A stretch of 14,023 nucleotides of DNA, taken from the NCBI GenBank assembly GCA_036939975.1, contig JALLPB010002354.1, positions 1-14,023 of the forward strand, in the 5' to 3' direction. The position numbers were made by a program, and so were the translations under genes. Under the pieces are notes generated by a model that was not told the origin of the DNA, made no database searches, and saw only the letters and a program-made list of their open reading frames with translations. Below, piece by piece: positions 7,518 to 14,023 of this stretch (its first letter is position 1; every line of letters starts with the position of its first letter). This stretch comes from Cyclostephanos tholiformis (Eukaryota; Bacillariophyta; Thalassiosirophyceae; Thalassiosirales; Thalassiosiraceae).

Positions 7518-10500
7518 ATGTCAAAAAGAAAAGCATATTCCGACCTAATTGATTGGTTCTACACCCATTGTGCCACCCATCATGATGCCATCCAGACTCA
7601 GAAGGGATTGATCGATGTGGCGATATGGGCGATGCGGCAGGTCAAGAATCATTTCCTCATCAAGGCGGTGACACCCACTGTGAAGAATGAATTTGCAAAA
7701 ATGCTATCCACCACTCAGAAGTGCATGGGCACGATGCCGATTTTTTATTGTCATAAATACACGGATCCCATATTGAACAAACTGTTCGAACTCCAGGATG
7801 ATCCGCGGTTCACCGAGAAGGAGTTGTACAGTCGACATGCCTTTGCGGAACGTATGTTGCATGGTGGGATGGGGAGCAGAAAGAGATCAAGCAATACGAA
7901 TGCTGTTCCTGGCGCAAGTTTAGCACCAATTCCAGTATCCCAATCTGCATCTTCAAAGAATGTTGGTAGTCCTGGTGTCCCCATTGCTCGACCCTCCCCA
8001 ACTAAACGAAGTGCTCCCACAAAGAATGCCTCCCCATCGAACCAAACTGTGTCGACCCAAGTCACAACTCCGCCTGTAAGGAACAGCTCAAAATATGTGA
8101 AGAATCCAGTACCATCTGTCAATTTGGGTGAGAACTTCACCAAGAATGACTTACCACCCAGCGAACCAACCTCATCTGCCTCCAGTTCGATTTCGTCAAT
8201 TCTCACCGAGAGTGAGAATGGATTATACTTCCGTCCTGACTGTACATCTTACTGTATGACAAAAACAACGAATCCGGTCTATCCATGCCACAAAGGACAT
8301 GACAACGTAATTCATGTCCCCCTCAATGAACCTGGTGAATATGTGATGTTCCCGTCAAACACCTATCATCGTGGATATTACAACAGTACCATCCAAAAGA
8401 CATTCTTCACGGCTCAGCTCTTTGCAGAATACAAATCCTCAGATGATATTCACGTCTCCAGAAATGACAATAGTCAATTCTACCAGTTGAAACATGTCTT
8501 ACCATGCAAACTCACGGCCCTTTCGAATGACCTCAGGTATTACTGGGACATTCACTACCCCGCATCGGAATACTCCCCCCCCGACCAGTACAAGCTAGTG
8601 GACATTGATATTTCAAGCAACAGAGTTGTTGACAAGGCAACTTTCTGTAATGCCCGTCCGTTCCTGAACGATCTTGTGACAATGTTCGAATTTCTTCATC
8701 CTAACCTTGATTTCCAACTGGTCTGGTTCATCAGGAAGAGAGACGACGGAGACGGTTTTCAGAGTTGGCACAAGGATCTTGTAAATAATGCCAAGACCGC
8801 TATAACAATTGTTGTTAACGTTGGATCGTACCCTCTGGAATCTGATACCGATGACAGTACTTCTATTTCTAGCTCCGCGTACAGTAATCCGGAAGAAACA
8901 GAGAGAGGAAATGCTCAGTATTTCAGTTCGTTGGAAAACAACAGAAACCTCGATCGTGCACATGAATTTTACAAAAATTGTCGGAAGATTAGGGATGTAC
9001 TTGGATTGACTATGAGTCCTCTTGATATTGCTCTTGAATTGGACATATTCACAAGGAGGTTATACAATCCTTGTAGAGGACAGTACCAGGATGAGTCCGT
9101 GTTCAATAACCAGATATGCGACCTTTTTGGGATCAATGAAGACAAGCGTTGTAACTTGCCACCTTTTATACTTGGTGAATGGTTCGTTATGCACAGCGTG
9201 TACATTATGGACCCTCATTTCCACAGTGAAAATATTAAGAAGGCAAGTATAATTGAAGAGCACCTTATTGCACAGTCAAGGATGGTTGTTGCATCTCCAG
9301 ATTACGACAATGCCGTTGAACACAATGATGAGATTAGAGAGAATGTTTCGGATGAAAAATCCAACGTGGATACTAGCCACAATGATGAGATTGGAGACGA
9401 GGTTGTTGATGACAAATCCAACCTGGATGGTGGCAACCATGATGTTATCGGAGACACGCTTTGTGATGAAAAGTCAAACGTGGATCCTGGCATCAATGAT
9501 GACATTGATTACGATGTTGCGGATGACCCTTTCAATGTGGATGGTAACACCAATGATGACATCGGAGACGTGGTTGGAAATGTCACCATTCCAACTCGTG
9601 AGGTTGACACTTTATCTACAATGACTGCAGCCATACCTGCAACTGGTACCGCCACACTTACGGCCAATATTGCCATCCCGACAGCAGTACCTACTCTTCC
9701 TGGATGGAAGCCTAATACATGGGTATGCCATAAATGCTATGCCGAGATAAATGAAAGGCTGAAGCGCTGTGGTAATTGCAAAGCTTGGAAAAATGGATTA
9801 CGTCAGAAGAAGAGAACAGTTCCTGACTCTCCTCCCCCTGACAAAGGTGATCCTAAGAAGAAACTATCACGCAACAAGGGGCGCACGAAGAAGAAGTCCA
9901 TAGACAGTGGCATGAGTGCGGTGGTTGAGGTACCCATTGGTGGTTCCACGCAGGATGTCAGCCCTTATATGTCATCACCAGTTGGTGACATTGTTGGTCC
10001 CACGGACGATATGTCCATGTCTCTGAATAGTATTTCTACTGTTAGTAACGCGCTTGGTTTTAATTTGGAAGATGGTGATGATAATACTGTGACGAGGGTG
10101 ATGCATGACGAGAAAGTGTTGCGCCTGCAAGAGGAGGATGACAATTGCATGGGGGATGGTGGTACATCCGATGCTGAAGGCGAGGGCTATGATATTGTAG
10201 AAGGATTTCGTGATAATATGAAAGCAGCACACGAGGATCGCTTGATGAATGGAGAGGATGATGTCGAGGAAGGACTGGAGGACACGGAGGATAATGCTAC
10301 ATCATGTTTGGTGACAGACAACGATAGACGTAGTATTCTATCATCGTTGTACGGAGCACCACCTGGATGGAAACCTCCTGCCCCAGAGGATGGCTGGACA
10401 CCTCCAAGTTTGAAGCCCAATGAACTGCCATTCGATGAGGTTGATAATCCTGGACAGTGGTCGAAGTATACTTTCAGGGCGGTCTTTGAAAAACAGGACA

Positions 10501-12665
10501 AGAGAAGCACTGGTAAATATTTGCATCACGCCATGCCATCGGGCGCTGTTCCCATTCCCGAAGACCCAATAACCAAGAAAAGAGTTCATGGAGGATATGA
10601 ATTCTTTTATCAAGGTTGGAAACATCCAAATCCAACAAAGTTCAATTGTCGCTTAGGATCGGACATGAACACAGTCTTCCCTGAAGGTAGGGAAGTCCAG
10701 CTCGATGCAGTTTACCTCAAGAAGATGGGTTTGACTAAGAAGAGGATGGAAGATTGTGATGCGCTCTTCTTCTACCAGCTGCTAGTCCCAATTGCCAATC
10801 CAGCATTTTCAGGAATCAAGGATGATATGCGCATGGGGTACTATGAAGAAGTTGCGAACAACACTAATCAGTACGCATACGGGTTCAAGCAACGAGGAGG
10901 GACAAGAGGGCACAGTTTTTTCCCGGTAGTCGCGGAAGAACTTGTAATATGGGATGGGATTGTGATTCGGAATTTGAGTGACAATATTGGTGACTGTTGG
11001 CTCAAGAATCAATCAAACACATATGACCGAGAAGTTGCCGAGTCAATGCGCTTTCGCAGGTGGATTGATATAAAGACATGCATGAAGCAGAATGTTTACT
11101 TTCAAGAGAAGAAGAGGGGTGACGAAGGGTATGACCCCACCCAGAAGTATCGACTTATTTGGGACGTAATTTGTCACAACATGAACCAGATGATACTGGT
11201 TGGTGGCCTCGATTTGACAGGTGATGAAACGTCTTGGCCAAATTCAAGTTACGCAGATGTTCACAGCAATCTCATTGGAAAGAAGACCGACAAGGGTGGG
11301 CAGCATGTGTTACTTCTTGATGCCAGGAGGCGATACATGTATGCGTGGACACCGCGTCACAGTTTCTTCCCAAAAAATAAAGATTTCACTGCTTCGGGAC
11401 CAGCAGAGATAGTACGTCTCGTAGAGATAATTGAACCACTGATGGTGGGTGCACACAAAGAAGAAGGTGATACTAGACGCCAAATTTTCCATGAGCCCGT
11501 CCATATCACAATGGACAATTACTTCAGTGGAGATAATATTTTGAAGTATCTTGGTGAGCGAGGTTACAAGGCCACAATGACATGCCGTCGGGATAGGCTA
11601 CCAGAAGGGGTTCCGAAAACAGCATTCCATTTCATGAAGGGTGTAAAGGTTGACCACAGGACACGTGTCGCAAGGTTTGAACAGCCAGTTGTTGCTGTGA
11701 AACATGTCACACATCCAACTGGATCAGGGAAGAAAGATTACACGTTAACACATGTCTCGTTTCAATCGACAGGAGGAACTAACATCTCTTCAGTGAATGC
11801 TTTGTCAGAGAATGTTTTGTATGTTAAGGAGCGCAAAAAGGGGAGAGGAGAACAACAGAGAAGGTGGGCAATTGAAATGTGTAATGCACGAGACCTATAT
11901 CTTAAAAACTACAGTGCAGTTGACAAGATTGATCAGGCATTGATTAATTGGAGGGTGACGTACAGGTCGTGGAGGTGGTGGCATGCACCAATGAGGCATG
12001 GAAAGGCAATTGCCATGAGCATGGCATACCAGATATATCTCCAATGTGCTGAGGGAGGGGTAGATCCAGAATGGAAGGTTCGACCGGTATCAGGACCGAT
12101 GTTTAAGCACAAGATGTCATTGCAAATGGTGACTTATAAAGCTAAAAATTTGAGGTACCCTGGGGATGAGAAAATGAGAGGATCAACGCAAACAGGGAAA
12201 AGGTATCGTGGAACAAACGATGATGGAGTGGCGATAGTGACACTTGACAACAACACCAAGAGGGTGCATTATGATAAGTACCTCGACATGAAAATGCCAA
12301 AGGAGAGACTTAAGAAGTCAAGACTGTGCTCCGACAACATGACACTGTTGAAGGAACACATTAACAGTATGGTATGTAAGCACAAAGCGAAGTGTCAGTA
12401 TTGTGGCAAGTTGACGTTCATGGTGTGTACGCTGTGTGGGGTGCATGTCTGTTTCAAGGACAGCACCAATCAAACAAGTTTGTCTTGTGTTTTACATTAT
12501 CATGATGATGACTATTACGGTATTGGAATGGAGGATCGTCGTAGGTTATTTGGGGTTCCAGAAAGAGATTATAAGAAGCCAAGCGCAAAAGAGATCAGTG
12601 AGAATAGGACTTACATGCAGGGATTGAGGCGGAGGTATCAGGAAGCGTTGGAGAATATGAAATGA
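7518..12665 (+). CDS. Giant piggyBac-family transposase with dioxygenase-like and zinc-finger regions
   Basis: One unbroken 1715-residue frame. An unrecognised alpha-rich N-terminus (1-110) and a Ser/Pro/Thr linker come first. Residues about 235-440 contain FPSNTYHRGYY (H284) and FQSWHKDL (H418, D420) followed by AITIVVNVGS, reminiscent of 2-oxoglutarate/Fe(II) dioxygenases. Residues 602-688 are an acidic 19-residue tandem repeat. W735-C737-C740-C751-C754 is a RanBP2-type zinc finger. The piggyBac DDE domain spans about 980-1500, with LTGDETSWP (D1236), HITMDNYFSG (D1333) and SAVDKIDQ (D1469, also D1472) matching the family's DDD positions. A C-terminal Cys/His cluster (C1620, C1626, C1629, C1637, C1640, C1645, C1657, H1660) matches the usual piggyBac Cys-rich domain that binds transposon ends. 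Insect piggyBac transposase is about 600 residues, so this is roughly three times longer. PiggyBac enzymes cut and paste DNA at TTAA in the nucleus. No stops or frameshifts disturb it. The transposase call is firm; the dioxygenase call is tentative. Confidence 0.9.
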   Translation: MSKRKAYSDLIDWFYTHCATHHDAIQTQKGLIDVAIWAMRQVKNHFLIKAVTPTVKNEFAKMLSTTQKCMGTMPIFYCHKYTDPILNKLFELQDDPRFTEKELYSRHAFAERMLHGGMGSRKRSSNTNAVPGASLAPIPVSQSASSKNVGSPGVPIARPSPTKRSAPTKNASPSNQTVSTQVTTPPVRNSSKYVKNPVPSVNLGENFTKNDLPPSEPTSSASSSISSILTESENGLYFRPDCTSYCMTKTTNPVYPCHKGHDNVIHVPLNEPGEYVMFPSNTYHRGYYNSTIQKTFFTAQLFAEYKSSDDIHVSRNDNSQFYQLKHVLPCKLTALSNDLRYYWDIHYPASEYSPPDQYKLVDIDISSNRVVDKATFCNARPFLNDLVTMFEFLHPNLDFQLVWFIRKRDDGDGFQSWHKDLVNNAKTAITIVVNVGSYPLESDTDDSTSISSSAYSNPEETERGNAQYFSSLENNRNLDRAHEFYKNCRKIRDVLGLTMSPLDIALELDIFTRRLYNPCRGQYQDESVFNNQICDLFGINEDKRCNLPPFILGEWFVMHSVYIMDPHFHSENIKKASIIEEHLIAQSRMVVASPDYDNAVEHNDEIRENVSDEKSNVDTSHNDEIGDEVVDDKSNLDGGNHDVIGDTLCDEKSNVDPGINDDIDYDVADDPFNVDGNTNDDIGDVVGNVTIPTREVDTLSTMTAAIPATGTATLTANIAIPTAVPTLPGWKPNTWVCHKCYAEINERLKRCGNCKAWKNGLRQKKRTVPDSPPPDKGDPKKKLSRNKGRTKKKSIDSGMSAVVEVPIGGSTQDVSPYMSSPVGDIVGPTDDMSMSLNSISTVSNALGFNLEDGDDNTVTRVMHDEKVLRLQEEDDNCMGDGGTSDAEGEGYDIVEGFRDNMKAAHEDRLMNGEDDVEEGLEDTEDNATSCLVTDNDRRSILSSLYGAPPGWKPPAPEDGWTPPSLKPNELPFDEVDNPGQWSKYTFRAVFEKQDKRSTGKYLHHAMPSGAVPIPEDPITKKRVHGGYEFFYQGWKHPNPTKFNCRLGSDMNTVFPEGREVQLDAVYLKKMGLTKKRMEDCDALFFYQLLVPIANPAFSGIKDDMRMGYYEEVANNTNQYAYGFKQRGGTRGHSFFPVVAEELVIWDGIVIRNLSDNIGDCWLKNQSNTYDREVAESMRFRRWIDIKTCMKQNVYFQEKKRGDEGYDPTQKYRLIWDVICHNMNQMILVGGLDLTGDETSWPNSSYADVHSNLIGKKTDKGGQHVLLLDARRRYMYAWTPRHSFFPKNKDFTASGPAEIVRLVEIIEPLMVGAHKEEGDTRRQIFHEPVHITMDNYFSGDNILKYLGERGYKATMTCRRDRLPEGVPKTAFHFMKGVKVDHRTRVARFEQPVVAVKHVTHPTGSGKKDYTLTHVSFQSTGGTNISSVNALSENVLYVKERKKGRGEQQRRWAIEMCNARDLYLKNYSAVDKIDQALINWRVTYRSWRWWHAPMRHGKAIAMSMAYQIYLQCAEGGVDPEWKVRPVSGPMFKHKMSLQMVTYKAKNLRYPGDEKMRGSTQTGKRYRGTNDDGVAIVTLDNNTKRVHYDKYLDMKMPKERLKKSRLCSDNMTLLKEHINSMVCKHKAKCQYCGKLTFMVCTLCGVHVCFKDSTNQTSLSCVLHYHDDDYYGIGMEDRRRLFGVPERDYKKPSAKEISENRTYMQGLRRRYQEALENMK
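9321..9581 (+). repeat. 57-nt tandem repeat (about 4.6 copies) in the transposase gene
   Basis: Units begin at 9321, 9378, 9435, 9492 and 9549, each exactly 57 nt apart. They encode 19-residue acidic units of the type HNDEIGDEVVDDKSNLDGG, with the last unit partial. The copies are diverged in sequence but not in length. Confidence 0.93.
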
Positions 12666-13292
12666 TGATTAATAGCAGTGAAGACTAAGTCAGGATTATG
12701 GTGGGTTTCCGGGTAGGATAAAAATAAAACATATCTGCTGGTTCCAACGCAACTCTTGGTACAATTCTCTTGTATTGAAAAATGATGTTGGGACTGGTAA
12801 GACATAGAGTTCGCAACTACATTCATAAAAATGCGCAAATCTAAATGGGAACTCATATGTAAGTGACTTTTATCATACATTGATTGTATGACAAAAATGT
12901 AGTTGCTAGCTGAGTTATATATAGCTGGCAACTACATTCATAAAAATATATGTTTTGACGTGGGAACTGGTATTACAAATTTCGACAACCATATCAAATT
13001 GTATGACAAAAGTATAGTTGCCAGCTGAGTTATACCGTAGAACACGCAGCAAAACGTGCACACAGCAATACGATTTGCAAGAAATCTGTACGTAGGTTAG
13101 AGGCGTTCTTCTCGATTTGACTGCTATTCCTACATGTATGGGCTGTTTGAATGCCATAGTCGTATTCCTATGTAAAAGACGATTCCAACGATATGTAGGT
13201 TGCCCAGGGTGCATTGATTTTTGGCGCACTTGCTGAGTTAGGTGTAATAAAAATACCAAGCACTAAAAATCCATTTTATCTCCCATCGCGCG
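12666..13292. other. Region downstream of the transposase with short repeats
   Basis: This 627-nt region has no supported gene on either strand; the minus-strand open frames at 12638-13259 are shadows of the repeats. It contains the 115-nt tandem repeat described separately and three GCTGAGTTA motifs (near 12909, 13024 and 13230). It should include the transposase 3' end and the promoter of the zinc-finger gene. Confidence 0.55.
12813..13036. repeat. Two tandem 115-nt repeats, each with a 94-nt inverted-end unit
   Basis: Units at 12813-12906 and 12928-13021 are both 94 nt and start 115 nt apart. Each begins GCAACTACATTCATAAAAAT and ends in ...GTAGTTGC or ...ATAGTTGC, so the ends are inverted (11 bp perfect in unit 1). 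Each is followed by (T/C)AGCTGAGTTATA. Unit 1 also holds an internal hairpin, TCATACA/TGTATGA, which has decayed in unit 2. The structure resembles a small MITE-like element, or tandem subterminal repeats of a transposon. Confidence 0.8.
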
Positions 13293-13829
13293 ATGGCCCC
13301 TTCCGAGATGATTGGCTGGGAGTGCGGTGCGTGCACCTTCACCAATGAAGACTGCTCGCGCCAGGACTGCCAGATGTGCATGTCTGAGCGCCCCGAACGA
13401 TATGCCATCGTTGTGGGCACTAGTTCATCTGCCTCAGCCCGTACAACGACCCTTGATCGTCGTGAGCAGGCGCGTCTTGCCGCTGCTAGCAGCGGCGCGC
13501 CTACTACTGCTGCTGGAGATGTCGCTGGTGTTGCGTCGGCGCCGTGGAGAGCTGGTGACAGAGAGGGCGATGGTAGCCTTCTGCTGCCAGCAGCTCAGGA
13601 GGACATCATAGCCGTCTACCTCTGCGAGCACGGCGTACTCATGTGCAAGATGGGCTTTTTACCTGCCCACCTTAATCGTTGTGCGCACGAGTACGAAGGG
13701 CTCGTTGCACGGGTGACTGCGGTCTACTCAGACCGCTGCACCAATGTGGTGAAGCGCCAGAAGATCTGGCGCAACAAGGTGTGCTGCGCTGCACGAATTG
13801 TGGGGGAGCAGCACCGCGCCGTGTACTAG
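13293..13829 (+). CDS. Small protein with N-terminal RanBP2-type zinc finger
   Basis: This encodes 178 residues with no intron seen. Residues 9-34 read WECGACTFTNEDCSRQDCQMC, a RanBP2-type finger with C11, C14, C26, C29 and the usual N18 three residues after the second Cys. Such fingers bind ubiquitin, single-stranded RNA or Ran, depending on the protein. An Ala/Ser-rich linker (about 42-95) follows. The C-terminal half has a second Cys/His cluster (C111, H113, C118, H126, C130, H132) that could bind another zinc, then a basic stretch with KRQKIWRNK. Only the first finger is recognisable. The gene is visibly richer in G and C than its flanks. It lies 627 nt downstream of the transposase, in the same direction, beyond the tandem repeats. 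It may be an independent gene or cargo of the element. Confidence 0.75.
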   Translation: MAPSEMIGWECGACTFTNEDCSRQDCQMCMSERPERYAIVVGTSSSASARTTTLDRREQARLAAASSGAPTTAAGDVAGVASAPWRAGDREGDGSLLLPAAQEDIIAVYLCEHGVLMCKMGFLPAHLNRCAHEYEGLVARVTAVYSDRCTNVVKRQKIWRNKVCCAARIVGEQHRAVY

Positions 13830-14023
13830 ATGCCAATTAATTTATAGGACGTTAAATTACTAAATGTATTGTTAACGTCAATCTATCATTGTTAATGTCG
13901 ATCGATAATTTATAATGTTTACTAAAGTTTTAGTACTAGACATTGATTTCATATGCATTAATTCTTTCCCCCCCACCAACTAATCCGAAAAGTAAGAGTA
14001 GCCCGTCTTGCGCCACGCATTAC
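13830..14023. other. AT-rich 3' flank of the zinc-finger gene
   Basis: No gene is visible. It contains a twofold repeat, ATTGTTAACGTC and ATTGTTAATGTC (about 13868-13899), and a short perfect inverted repeat, TACTAAA-GT-TTTAGTA (13920-13935). It is probably the 3' untranslated region and flank. Confidence 0.45.

Noticed and set aside
7512..12672. TTAA tetranucleotides just before the transposase ATG (7512-7515) and just after its stop (12669-12672), like piggyBac target sites.
   Set aside because: TTAA is common in AT-rich DNA. A piggyBac element has terminal inverted repeats between TTAA and the gene, and there is no room for them here.
12638..13259. Minus-strand open frames of 97 and 114 codons downstream of the transposase.
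   Set aside because: They read through the 115-nt tandem repeats and share repeat-derived sequence; no coding feature supports them.

Overview
This is eukaryotic nuclear DNA, most likely from a centric diatom or a close stramenopile relative. The genes are monocistronic and widely spaced. Two of them contain short introns of 75-125 nt with clear GT..AG ends. The families present are typical of diatom genomes: a stramenopile-style sulfotransferase, a secreted CAP/SCP protein, an SR-rich MORN protein, a piggyBac transposase and a small RanBP2-type zinc-finger protein. No rRNA, tRNA, CRISPR array or bacterial operon was seen. The organism call is an inference from family style and intron structure.

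Layout. Positions 212-1896 (+) hold a three-exon sulfotransferase with a type II membrane anchor; its first intron is in frame and free of stops. After about 0.8 kb of intergenic DNA, 2674-4586 (+) holds a five-exon secreted protein: signal peptide, cadherin/Ig-like domain, a second beta-rich domain and a complete CAP domain. Its coding sequence contains a run of 20 G. Convergent to it, 5214-6422 (-) encodes a basic, Ser/Arg-rich, internally duplicated protein with one MORN-like repeat near its C-terminus. About 1.1 kb of AT-rich, repeat-bearing DNA separates this gene from 7518-12665 (+), a single uninterrupted 1715-codon frame. That frame joins an N-terminal diatom-type region resembling a 2-oxoglutarate dioxygenase, an acidic tandem repeat, a RanBP2-type zinc finger, and a complete piggyBac DDE transposase with its C-terminal Cys-rich domain. 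Downstream are two tandem 115-nt repeats, each holding a 94-nt unit with inverted ends, and then a GC-richer gene for a 178-residue RanBP2-type zinc-finger protein (13293-13829, +).

How the genes relate. The sulfotransferase and the CAP protein both enter the secretory route and may serve the cell surface, but nothing shows they act together. The transposase and the following zinc-finger gene both carry RanBP2-type fingers and lie beside short repeats, so 7.1-13.9 kb may be one mobile or formerly mobile segment. No terminal inverted repeats of the whole element could be found by eye. The main results are the splice reconstructions, confirmed by conserved motifs restored across the junctions, and the multidomain transposase.
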